The notes under the pieces are model-generated. The model was not told where the DNA came from. It ran no database searches and saw only the letters and a list, made by a program, of their open reading frames with translations. From contig DASXCC010000006.1 in assembly GCA_036491415.1 (NCBI GenBank), positions 1 through 49,475 of the forward strand: a stretch of 49,475 bases of DNA, read 5' to 3'. This stretch comes from JAICKN01 sp036491415. GTDB lineage: Bacteria; Acidobacteriota; Terriglobia; Terriglobales; Acidobacteriaceae. Shown one piece after another: positions 41,572 to 49,475 of this stretch. A program made the position numbers and the translations under genes. Every line of letters begins with the position of its first letter. Position 1 is the stretch's first letter.

Positions 41572-42495
41572 ATGGTCGCGTCGCCCGATAATGGTTTTGT
41601 AGCTAAACCTGCCAAGCAAGCGGAAGGTGTTTCCGCAAAGCCTGCCGCTCAAGACGAGCCTTCCGTCGAGCAAAAGCTGCAGGACTATAAACAATTGCAG
41701 GAGCGTTTTCTCCGCACCACCAACGCTCTGGGGTCGGCCGCGCATGACTTGAAAACTCCGTTGGCCATCATGAATGGCTACGTCGAGTTACTGCAGAGTG
41801 AAAAGCTGGGACATTTAAATGAAAAGCAGCGCGAGATCCTGCGCGACATGCGCTCGAACGGATCACGCCTGCAACAATTCATTCAGGACTTCCTTACGTT
41901 CAGCGTGCTGGAAACCGGCGAAGTGAAGATGCGCTTCGAAAAGGGAGACATGAACGCATGCCTCTCCGAAGTATGCCGCCTGTGGTCGCACAGCTTCAGC
42001 GAAAAGGGTCTGGCGCTTTATTTCCTGGGCAACGACAAATTGCCGGACTTTCCATTTGACTCGGCGAAGGTACAACGCGTGGTTTCGAATCTTTTAGAGA
42101 ACGCCTCCAAGTACACGCCGTCCGGAGGCACGATTTGGCTTCATGCCGAGCCCTATATGTGGGAGCGCCGCAGCGTGCACAAACCGCGCGGGAACGATGA
42201 GCGCCGCCAGCGCAGCGCGCTTGCGCATAACGCGATTAAAGTGAGCGTATCCGACACAGGCCCCGGCATTCCCGCGGAATATCACATTGAAGTGTTCGAC
42301 GATTTCTTCCGCTTGCCGGAGACAGAAGGAAAATCTGAAGGTATGGGACTTGGTCTTGGCATCGCCCGCCGCCTGATCAATGGCATGGGCGGAAAAATCT
42401 GGCTGGAAAGCGAATCTGGTTCTGGCTGCAAGTTTTCCTTTATTCTTCCAATGAAGCCGCCGACCACTGCATGGAGCAAAGGACAGAACCGATGA
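41572..42495 (+). CDS. Soluble sensor histidine kinase
   Basis: A 307-aa protein starting at ATG 41572 (promoter placement excludes TTG 41476). No membrane helix or recognised sensor domain: only a 35-residue linker and a short coiled segment (SVEQKLQDYKQLQERF) before HisKA (SAAHDLKTPLAIMNGYVELL, His58). HATPase follows: N box NLLENASKYTP, G1 DTGPGIPAEY, G2 GMGLGLGIARRLI. Input must come from another protein or the cytosol. Its stop overlaps the regulator start (ATGA, 42492-42495), so the two are translated together. Confidence 0.9.
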   Translation: MVASPDNGFVAKPAKQAEGVSAKPAAQDEPSVEQKLQDYKQLQERFLRTTNALGSAAHDLKTPLAIMNGYVELLQSEKLGHLNEKQREILRDMRSNGSRLQQFIQDFLTFSVLETGEVKMRFEKGDMNACLSEVCRLWSHSFSEKGLALYFLGNDKLPDFPFDSAKVQRVVSNLLENASKYTPSGGTIWLHAEPYMWERRSVHKPRGNDERRQRSALAHNAIKVSVSDTGPGIPAEYHIEVFDDFFRLPETEGKSEGMGLGLGIARRLINGMGGKIWLESESGSGCKFSFILPMKPPTTAWSKGQNR

Positions 42496-43904
42496 GCAAA
42501 CCTGGCAACATCTTGCTGGTGGATGACGAACCGGCAATGCTGCGGTACATCCGCACTTTGCTCGAAGTCGATAACTACAAAGTCTCCACTGCGACCACCG
42601 GCGAAGAAGCTCTTGAGCAGGTAAAGAAAGGGTTTTCTCCCGATCTCGTTCTGCTCGATGTTCTCATGCCCGGCATCGACGGGCTGGAAACACTTGATCA
42701 ATTGCGCCAAATGAAGCCCGGCCTGAAGGTCATCATGCTCTCTTGCGTGAATGACACACGCAAAGTCGTGCAAGCCATGCGTCTGGGCGCGCAGGATTAC
42801 ATTACAAAGCCATTTCAGAAGTCGGAACTGGACGCGGTCATTGATCAATGCCTTGGCACGAATCAGGAAAATTATCCCGGCGAAGTTGAAGAACTTTCCG
42901 ATGATGATTTCTTTATTGCCGCCAGCCCAGCGATGCGGAAGTTACGTTCACAGGCTGCTCTTGTAGCAAACGTGGATATCCCGGTTCTCATGCTGGGCGA
43001 AAGCGGCACCGGCAAAGAAGTGATGTCACGCCTGATCCATAAGCTTTCGCCGCGCGCGCATCGAATGTTCTTGAAAGTAAACTGCGCCGCCGTTCCCGGG
43101 GATTTGCTGGAGAGCGAACTCTTTGGCCACGAAGCGGGCGCCTTTACCGGCGCAACCCACGCGAAACCCGGCAAGTTTGAAGTATGCAATAAAGGGACGA
43201 TCCTTCTGGACGAAATCGGCGAAATGCCTCCGCTGCTTCAGGCAAAGCTTTTACACGTTTTACAGGACCAGCAGTTCTCACGCCTCGGCAGCCGATCGGT
43301 CATCAAAGTGGACGTCCGCATTCTTGCCGCGACCAACATCAATATTCCGGAAGCCCTTGCCAGCAAACGCTTGCGCGAGGATTTGTACTACCGCTTGAAC
43401 GCGTTTACGCTGCAAGTTCCTCCATTGCGGGAGCGCAAAGAAGAAATCCCAATCCTATTGAAACAGTTTATGACCCGGATGGCGGAACGCTATGCGCGGC
43501 CTCCACTGCCGCTTTCGCAGAACCTGTTGCAGGCCTGTCTGAACTATTCCTGGCCGGGCAATATCCGCGAGTTGAGCAACTTCATAAAGCGATATCTCGT
43601 GCTTGGAGATGAAAAGCTTGCCATCCAGGAACTCCACCCCAAAGGGGACGGTGCTGGTGCTCCGTTCGATGCTGCCAGTAACGGTGAACCTTTGGCCGGA
43701 TTGAAGTCCGTTGCCCGCAGCGCCAAAGATGAAGCGGAAGCGGAAGCCATCCGCAAGGCCCTGGACGAAACGAACTGGAACCGCAAACAAGCTGCGGTAC
43801 TGTTAAAGGTCAGCTATAAAGCCCTGCTCTACAAAATTCGTCAGTATGGAATAGCGCAGTCGGGCAGTGGCAGCAGCCACCACAAACTCTCAGCCGGAGC
43901 CTAG
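42492..43904 (+). CDS. NtrC-type sigma-54 response regulator
   Basis: A 470-aa protein: receiver with DD at 11-12, phospho-acceptor Asp56 (VLLDVLMP) and Lys106 (YITKPF); AAA+ domain with Walker A GESGTGKE (169-176), GAFTGA (216-221), Walker B GTILLDEIGEM; Fis helix-turn-helix NWNRKQAAVLLKVSYKALLY. The cognate kinase is the upstream coupled gene. The helix-turn-helix is nearly the same as in the activator at 39594, so both may read the same kind of site. It would turn on sigma-54 promoters. Confidence 0.93.
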   Translation: MSKPGNILLVDDEPAMLRYIRTLLEVDNYKVSTATTGEEALEQVKKGFSPDLVLLDVLMPGIDGLETLDQLRQMKPGLKVIMLSCVNDTRKVVQAMRLGAQDYITKPFQKSELDAVIDQCLGTNQENYPGEVEELSDDDFFIAASPAMRKLRSQAALVANVDIPVLMLGESGTGKEVMSRLIHKLSPRAHRMFLKVNCAAVPGDLLESELFGHEAGAFTGATHAKPGKFEVCNKGTILLDEIGEMPPLLQAKLLHVLQDQQFSRLGSRSVIKVDVRILAATNINIPEALASKRLREDLYYRLNAFTLQVPPLRERKEEIPILLKQFMTRMAERYARPPLPLSQNLLQACLNYSWPGNIRELSNFIKRYLVLGDEKLAIQELHPKGDGAGAPFDAASNGEPLAGLKSVARSAKDEAEAEAIRKALDETNWNRKQAAVLLKVSYKALLYKIRQYGIAQSGSGSSHHKLSAGA

Positions 43905-43941
43905 CACTCACTTTTAACTTTTCGCTGATTCCTGCGAATGC

Positions 43942-43947
43942 TATGAT
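43942..43947 (+). promoter_or_regulatory. Possible -10 box before the DUF3857 pair
   Basis: TATGAT, with only a weak TTTTCG 17 bases upstream, about 85 bases before ATG 44030. Tentative. Confidence 0.25.
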
Positions 43948-44029
43948 TTGCGCCTCCCCGGGTTGTGTGTGCGTGCTCACGAAATTAAAAATTTGATCAT
44001 CATTGCTTCTTACGGAGGCTGATTTCGTA

Positions 44030-46036
44030 ATGAGAAAATTTGTGTCTTTTCTGACCTCAACATTCGCTTTATTGCTCTTGGTGGCGGTGCCGAAAAGCTT
44101 CGCGGAAAACTGGCCGCCAATCGCACCTGAAGATTTGAAGATGACCAGCGTCGCCGAACAACCCGGCGCCCCGGCGGTGATCTTGCTGCGCCAGGAAACC
44201 GACGATGACACTAAGAATCAAGAGGCTTACTACGAGCGCATCAAGATTTTGACCCAGGCAGGTCTTCGATATGCGGACATCGAACTGCCTTACGATCGCC
44301 GTTCCTTTACGATTATTGCGATCAGCGGTCGCACCATCCATGCCGATGGCACACTCATAAAGTTCAATGGCAAGGCCCTCGACAAAGTCATCGAAAAAGC
44401 GCACGGCATTAAGCAGCGTGTGAAAGTGTTTTCCCTGCCTGACGTGCAAGTCGGCAGTATCGTGGATATCCGCTATACCTTGAGTTACGGGGACCGGACG
44501 ATCATCGCTCCCACTTGGGATGTACAGTCCGATCTGTTCCAAAAGAAAGTGACTTTCAAGTTCTATCCCTACATGGAAGAGTGGGCGGACAAGCAAACCG
44601 GACGTTCCGGACAAGGAGTCGCGTGGACCCCTTATCTTCCGAAAGAATACCGCCCGCAACAGCATGTGCCTTCTGTAGTAGATCCAAACACGGACGGAAA
44701 AACCTGGGTGGATATGGCCATCGATAACGTTCCGGCACTCGTGGATGAGCCCTATATGCCTCCCGAGGATACCTTCCGTTGGCGCGTAAGCTTTTACTAC
44801 ACGACAACTTCTAAGCAGGAAAACTTTTGGAAGGACGAAGGCAAATATTGGAACAAGGATGTTGATGGTTTCCTAAGTCGCAAAGGAGGAATAGATACAG
44901 CTCTCGCGCAAATTATTGCACCTGCAGACACGCCTGAACAAAAGATTAGAAAGATTTACGCCTTCATCTCGAAGTTGGAAAATCGGAGCTTTATGCGGGA
45001 AAAGGCAGTGCAGGAACTCCAAGCGCAGGGAATGCGATTTAATCGCGGCGCTGACGACGTCTTGCAGCAACGCAGCGGCGATCACGACGATTTAAATCGC
45101 TTGTTTGTTGCCATGGTCAGAACGGCTGGAATCCCAGCCTGGTTGATGCGCGTGCCCGATCGTGGCAAAAATCTTTTCGAGCCTTACTTTTTAAGCCCTC
45201 AACAGTTCGACGCGGAAATCAGCATTGTGCAATTGGACGGCAAAGATATGTTTTTTGACCCGGGTACACAATTCTGTCCTTACGGACTATTGCCTTGGCA
45301 CTACTCTTCCGTGCAAGGACAGAGGCAAAACGCTCATCAGGATACCGAAATCGTTACATCAACTCCCCCCGAATATCAGCAAAATGTCATCAAGCGAGTA
45401 GCAGTCATAAAACTTGCCGACGATGGCACTGAGAACGGGACCGTTGCTGTTTCCTTTGATGGCCTGGCGGGCATGGATCGCCGTGAACGTGCGGCGCAAA
45501 CCGATCAGGCGGGAAGAAAAAAGTTGTTGGAAGATGAAATCAAAGAATGGCTGCCCGGTGGAAGCGAAGTCAACATGACGAATGAACCGGCCTGGGACGA
45601 CAGTACGTCGCCATTAGTTGCTCATTTCGATGTTAGCGGCCCTCTCGCGGTAAGAGCAGGAAAGCGCAGAGTTGTTCCATTGCATATCTTTGAAGTAAAC
45701 GATCAGCCCATGTTTGCAGCTGCCGATCGCGCCAACAATATTTATTTTGACAACCCTTACTGGATAGTAGACGAGATGCACATCTCCCTTCCGCAAGGCA
45801 CCTCCGCGGAAAGCATGCCAACCGACACCGCCGTGCGCCTTGATTACGCCCTGTACGAAAGCAAACAAAAGATGGAACAACCAACTACGATTTATTCCAT
45901 GCGGAACATCGTAATGGGTGGAATGGCATTCCCTAAAACTAGCTACAAAGAAATTAAAGATTTCTACGACAAGGTCAGCACCGGCGACGGACAACAAGTT
46001 CTCTTAAAGGCTACGGACCATGCAGAAGGCAATTAG
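44030..46036 (+). CDS. Exported DUF3857 protein with degenerate transglutaminase domain
   Basis: ATG 44030 gives 668 aa with signal peptide (LTSTFALLLLVAVPKSFA). DUF3857 domain: residues 50-230 (YYERIKILTQAGLRYADIEL, VQVGSIVDIRYTLSYGDRTI). The following transglutaminase-like region aligns with its neighbour: RSGDHDDLNRLFVAMVRTAG stands where GDCKDKATLL is expected, so catalytic Cys is His352; the His position is also replaced (FDAEISIV for FNHAILAI), while FFDPGTQF keeps the Asp. It is probably a non-enzymatic paralogue. Its 3' end overlaps the next gene by 17 bases. Confidence 0.82.
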   Translation: MRKFVSFLTSTFALLLLVAVPKSFAENWPPIAPEDLKMTSVAEQPGAPAVILLRQETDDDTKNQEAYYERIKILTQAGLRYADIELPYDRRSFTIIAISGRTIHADGTLIKFNGKALDKVIEKAHGIKQRVKVFSLPDVQVGSIVDIRYTLSYGDRTIIAPTWDVQSDLFQKKVTFKFYPYMEEWADKQTGRSGQGVAWTPYLPKEYRPQQHVPSVVDPNTDGKTWVDMAIDNVPALVDEPYMPPEDTFRWRVSFYYTTTSKQENFWKDEGKYWNKDVDGFLSRKGGIDTALAQIIAPADTPEQKIRKIYAFISKLENRSFMREKAVQELQAQGMRFNRGADDVLQQRSGDHDDLNRLFVAMVRTAGIPAWLMRVPDRGKNLFEPYFLSPQQFDAEISIVQLDGKDMFFDPGTQFCPYGLLPWHYSSVQGQRQNAHQDTEIVTSTPPEYQQNVIKRVAVIKLADDGTENGTVAVSFDGLAGMDRRERAAQTDQAGRKKLLEDEIKEWLPGGSEVNMTNEPAWDDSTSPLVAHFDVSGPLAVRAGKRRVVPLHIFEVNDQPMFAAADRANNIYFDNPYWIVDEMHISLPQGTSAESMPTDTAVRLDYALYESKQKMEQPTTIYSMRNIVMGGMAFPKTSYKEIKDFYDKVSTGDGQQVLLKATDHAEGN

Positions 46037-47981
46037 GCTCTTATTTCCAATCATTATTGCAGCAGGAATTCTTTCGAATCAACCGCTTCATGCGGAGGCG
46101 CCAGATTGGGTCAAGAACGCGTCGAACTCGCTTACTCCGACATATCCGACAGAAACAAAAGCCATCGTTTTATTGGATCAAAGCGAATATTCGATTTTGA
46201 ATCCTGGCGAGTACATCGAACACCATCGCCGCGTCGTGAAAATCCTACGCCCTGAAGGGCGGTATGAAGGCGATCTCGGAGTCGATCTCGAGAAGCAAGA
46301 CAAGATTTCGTTTCTTCACGCTTGGAGCATTGACCACGCTGGACATCAGTACGAATTGAAGGACAAAGACTTCGTCGAACGCAGTCCCTATTCCGGAGAA
46401 CTTTATGAGGACATCCGCTTTCGTATCGCAAAGGCCCCTGCGGCTGATCCGGGCTCAGTGATTGCGTTTGAATACGAAGTTCATCGTCATGCCTGGTGGG
46501 ACCAACTCGACTGGATCTTCCGCGAAGAGAATCCAGTAAAGGAAGCGACCTTCACAATTAATCTGCCGGCAGGTTGGGAGTACAAAACCGCATGGGCAGT
46601 GGCTTCCCCTATCGAACCTGCAAAAATTGGGGACAATCGTTGGCAATGGACGCTGCACGATATTCCTGTAATCGAAGATGAACCGCATCGGGCGCCCGTA
46701 TTGTCTTTGGCGGGAAGAATGGAAGTTATGTTCTTCGCTCCTGGCGGAGGCAATGTCAATTTTGCGAACTGGGACGCCTTGGGCCGTTGGTATAACGGCC
46801 TAACAGAAGGCCGCCGAACTGCAACCCCGGAGATCATCGCAAAAGTTACACAACTTACCGCAGGAAAAACGGACTTCGATAGCAAGGTCCGCTCGCTTGC
46901 TTCCTTCATGCAAACCGATATCCGCTATATGGGCATTGAAATAGGGATTGGAGGTTTCCAGCCTCATCCCGCAGGCGATATTTTTCATGCGCGTTATGGA
47001 GATTGCAAAGACAAAGCTACCTTGCTCAGCACGATGCTTGAGCAAGTCGGCATTCACTCTGACTATGTATTGATCAATACCGAACGCGGGATCGTTGCTC
47101 CTGAAGCGCCTTCATCATTCTTCAATCACGCGATCCTTGCCATAGAGATTCCTCAGGGAACCAATCTGGACGGGTACTACAGCGTAATCAAGAGCAGTAC
47201 CGGGCAGCAGTATATGATCTTTGACCCCACGGATGAATTCACTCCAGCCGGGAACTTGCGCCCGGATCTGCAAGGAACATACGCGTTGTTGGTGACCAAC
47301 AAGGGTGGCGAAGTCATTCACACTCCCACCCAGGCCCCAGAGACTTCCCTCCTCACTCGCACCGGCCACTTCGAATTGAATTCGGACGGAACTCTGAATG
47401 GCGAAGTTTTGGAAGACTTAACCGGCAAGCATGCGAGTGACTTCCGCGAAATGATGTTTGAAGCCAACCAGCAACAACGCACTCATTTATTTGAAGAACA
47501 ACTGAACAATTCGCTCCAGGGAGCCAGCCTGGAGAGCGCCGACATTCAGCAACTCGATGATTTAGCTAAAGATGTAACCGTCAAGCTGAAATTCAGCAGC
47601 TCAAAATATGGACAAGTCCGCGGCCCTCTCATGCTGGTGCGGCCTCGCGTCCTTGGAGAAAAGAGTTTCGTTGTAGAGCGCAAAGAGCGGCACTATCCGT
47701 TTGTCATGAGCGGCGTCACGCAGGAAGCTGACACCTATGAGATAGACATTCCGAAAGACTACGTTGTGGACGATATTCCAGAGCCAACTTCCATTGATTC
47801 TGGATTCGCCAGCTACGAAAGCAAAGTCATTGTGGATGGAAGCAAGTTGCGATATCAGCGCAAACTCATTATTCGCCAGCTTGAAATTCCTGCTGACAAG
47901 GTTCCCGATCTGCGTAAGTTTGAGGGAATTGTTGGCGCCGATGAAACGGCCGCTATCGTACTGAAACATGTGCAGAACTAG
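46020..47981 (+). CDS. Exported DUF3857/transglutaminase-like protein
   Basis: A 653-aa protein with signal peptide (LLFPIIIAAGILSNQPLHA). DUF3857 (residues 45-230; YIEHHRRVVKILRPEGRYEG) and transglutaminase-like core with an intact triad: Cys329 (GDCKDKATLL), His370 (FFNHAILAIE) and Asp402 (MIFDPTDEF). A C-terminal DUF3858-like beta domain ends the protein. Members may be periplasmic peptidases or cross-linking enzymes; none is well characterised. It overlaps the upstream inactive paralogue, so the two are made together. Confidence 0.85.
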   Translation: MQKAIRLLFPIIIAAGILSNQPLHAEAPDWVKNASNSLTPTYPTETKAIVLLDQSEYSILNPGEYIEHHRRVVKILRPEGRYEGDLGVDLEKQDKISFLHAWSIDHAGHQYELKDKDFVERSPYSGELYEDIRFRIAKAPAADPGSVIAFEYEVHRHAWWDQLDWIFREENPVKEATFTINLPAGWEYKTAWAVASPIEPAKIGDNRWQWTLHDIPVIEDEPHRAPVLSLAGRMEVMFFAPGGGNVNFANWDALGRWYNGLTEGRRTATPEIIAKVTQLTAGKTDFDSKVRSLASFMQTDIRYMGIEIGIGGFQPHPAGDIFHARYGDCKDKATLLSTMLEQVGIHSDYVLINTERGIVAPEAPSSFFNHAILAIEIPQGTNLDGYYSVIKSSTGQQYMIFDPTDEFTPAGNLRPDLQGTYALLVTNKGGEVIHTPTQAPETSLLTRTGHFELNSDGTLNGEVLEDLTGKHASDFREMMFEANQQQRTHLFEEQLNNSLQGASLESADIQQLDDLAKDVTVKLKFSSSKYGQVRGPLMLVRPRVLGEKSFVVERKERHYPFVMSGVTQEADTYEIDIPKDYVVDDIPEPTSIDSGFASYESKVIVDGSKLRYQRKLIIRQLEIPADKVPDLRKFEGIVGADETAAIVLKHVQN

Positions 47982-48032
47982 AAAATGAAACGCATGGCTG
48001 TGTCGGTTTTTTAACTCAAAGGATAAAGATAA

Positions 48033-48066
48033 AAAAGCGTTCCACTCGCTTGAGCGGAACGCTTTT
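48033..48066. terminator. Bidirectional intrinsic terminator
   Basis: AAAAGCGTTCC (48033-48043) pairs with GGAACGCTTTT (48056-48066); the loop has an inner CTC/GAG pair. It separates the DUF3857 operon from the convergent surface-protein gene. Confidence 0.9.
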
Positions 48067-48088
48067 CAATTGTCGCTACAGCGCGCTG

Positions 48089-49475
48089 TTACTGCACTGT
48101 CAGTGTGATGACTGTTGACCGTGACGCTGCACCGGAAGTGGCGGTAAGCGTTACATTGTAAGTTCCAGCAGGAGTTCCCGTCACTGTCGTGGTCGTGCCG
48201 CTGGATCCGCATCCCGCCTGCACCATCACCGTGCCAAACAGAGCGCACACGAACATTGCGATCATCAAACGCCGCTTGCGCGAATTGACGCCGCCGAAAC
48301 ATGCTCCCACCAGCACCAATCCTGAAAGTGGCAGGAACATCGCATAAAACACGCTTCTGCTGCGAGACGATTCACTAATGATGGTTGTGCGAGCTGTGGT
48401 ATTCACCACCAACGTCCGGGTCTGCGCGCCGGTAAGAGTGGTAATCGGATTATTCGTAAAGCTGCAGGTTGCGCCAGATGGCAAGGTTGAACTGCACGCC
48501 AACGTAACGCTCTCCGGGAATCCGCCGGTCGGTGTAACCGTAACCTGATAGGCGGCCGGTTGTCCTGCCGGACCTGTAACCGTGGACGGGCTCGAAGCGA
48601 CAGCAAAATCACTGATCGAGGCCACAGCTTGAGCCGATCCGCAAGTCTGTGTAGGACATCCAGCTGCGGTGACTGTCGCTGAATTTCCCATCAATCCGCC
48701 GCTGTTCGGCGTTACTGTAACGGAAACCGTCGCGAGCCCACCCGCACCGGCAACCGCCCCTACAGAGCACGTCAACACACCGTTACTGCCTGAGCCACAA
48801 GTTCCGTTGGTGCTGGTGGCAGTCGCGGCCGTAACGCTGATTGCAGGATAAGTATCTGTAAACGTCAGATTTTGTAAGGCATCTCCGTTATTCGTAATTG
48901 TGTACGTAAAGATGACTTGGTTTCCAACCCCTGCCGGACTTGGGGAAGGACTGGCGGTCATGCTCAAACTCACCGCAGGTCCAAGGCGGGTAATAAAAGC
49001 GTCGCTGGATCCGGATATTGATCCCTGCAATGGATTCGATGTTGGGAAGTTCGCAGAAAAAGTCTCTCCAGCTACAAGAGTTCCACCTTGTATGTCGCGA
49101 GTAATCGCGGTGCCTGCATCATTGCCGGCTCCGCCCAGATAAGTCATAAACTCGCTGGGGGCTGTGGAGGTGGTAGCAGTGGTATCCACGCGTGCGGCAA
49201 AAGCGTCTTGAGCACCGGCATTTGCGGTAAATAATCCATTGTTGGTCGGAAAATTCGGAGAGTTTGTGTAGCCCGTAACATACGCTCCGCCTGTGTTGTC
49301 CGCCGCAATGGCCAAGCCCGCATCAGTTCCACTTCCACCTAGATAGGAAAAGTAACCCACGGTTACTGATTGCGATGCGGTCGATCCGACAACAGGAATA
49401 AACGTGAGGTATTTCGCTACGAAAGCATCCGCGCCGCCACCGTTTGCCGATTGAAACGTCGTAGTGACCGTGGGC
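48089..49475 (-). CDS. Large SBBP-repeat/DUF11 surface protein, 3' part
   Basis: The frame is open to the window edge (upstream codons read GGADAFVAKYLTFIPVVG), so only the C-terminal 461 residues are seen. They contain two SBBP beta-propeller repeats (YLGGSGTDAGLAIAADNTGG and YLGGAGNDAGTAITRDIQGG), a DUF11 domain (SLSMTASPSPSPAGVGNQVI), an Ig-like domain (DFAVASSPSTVTGPAGQPAA), a hydrophobic segment (FYAMFLPLSGLVLVGACFGG) with a second one after RKRR, and a final beta stretch (TYNVTLTATSGAASRSTVIT). This form is common in large acidobacterial surface proteins. The role, perhaps adhesion or enzyme scaffold, is unknown. Confidence 0.85.
   Translation of the reverse strand, partial: PTVTTTFQSANGGGADAFVAKYLTFIPVVGSTASQSVTVGYFSYLGGSGTDAGLAIAADNTGGAYVTGYTNSPNFPTNNGLFTANAGAQDAFAARVDTTATTSTAPSEFMTYLGGAGNDAGTAITRDIQGGTLVAGETFSANFPTSNPLQGSISGSSDAFITRLGPAVSLSMTASPSPSPAGVGNQVIFTYTITNNGDALQNLTFTDTYPAISVTAATATSTNGTCGSGSNGVLTCSVGAVAGAGGLATVSVTVTPNSGGLMGNSATVTAAGCPTQTCGSAQAVASISDFAVASSPSTVTGPAGQPAAYQVTVTPTGGFPESVTLACSSTLPSGATCSFTNNPITTLTGAQTRTLVVNTTARTTIISESSRSRSVFYAMFLPLSGLVLVGACFGGVNSRKRRLMIAMFVCALFGTVMVQAGCGSSGTTTTVTGTPAGTYNVTLTATSGAASRSTVITLTVQ

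Noticed and set aside
1..49475. CRISPR arrays, tRNA or rRNA genes, riboswitches
   Set aside because: No spaced identical repeats, cloverleaf-like sequence with conserved TTC arm, rRNA sequence or known leader motif was recognised by eye; a covariance-model search would be decisive.

Overview
The window looks like a chromosomal segment of an Acidobacteriota bacterium (class Terriglobia type). This is inferred, not measured: moderate GC, Gram-negative envelope genes (FtsQAZ, LemA/TPM pair, Tat- and Sec-exported redox enzymes), many secreted glycosidases, paired DUF3857 proteins, SBBP/DUF11 surface proteins and a PEP-CTERM protein form a mix typical of soil acidobacteria. No rRNA, tRNA or CRISPR array was seen.

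Layout. 1-1300: a decayed IS1595-family element with a frameshifted transposase, a 62-aa companion gene and a candidate 8-bp target duplication. 1.4-7.4 kb: a receiver-PilZ protein, a relic of a GMC oxidoreductase, a GNAT-Wzy ligase pair, two unknown proteins and a penicillin-binding transpeptidase. 7.7-11.3 kb: a c-type cytochrome P460, an M49 dipeptidyl peptidase and TrmJ. 11.4-15.3 kb (minus): ftsQ-ftsA-ftsZ, cut off from the usual mur genes, with a long basic tail on FtsQ. 15.5-26.5 kb: mixed genes (acyltransferase, alcohol dehydrogenase, DHA2 exporter, FKBP, TPM/nucleotidyltransferase/LemA set, membrane proteins, ArsR-cupin pair facing a GNAT-DinB pair). 26.7-38.7 kb: carbohydrate and redox functions: a secreted GH3 enzyme with PA14 insert, an exported msrA-dipZ-msrB repair operon, and a minus-strand operon of polysaccharide deacetylase, GDSL esterase and GH78 rhamnosidase.

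38.9-43.9 kb is the most interesting block: a short PEP-CTERM protein preceded by a near-consensus sigma-54 promoter and three inverted repeats at enhancer distance, next to a receiver-less sigma-54 activator, a PilZ protein and a soluble histidine kinase/NtrC-type regulator pair. The two activators have nearly the same recognition helix. This looks like a self-contained regulatory module for a surface protein, related in logic to the PrsK/PrsR control of PEP-CTERM genes.

44-48 kb holds two tandem, overlapping DUF3857/transglutaminase-like genes, the first of which has lost its catalytic Cys and His. The window ends inside a large SBBP-repeat/DUF11 surface protein on the minus strand.
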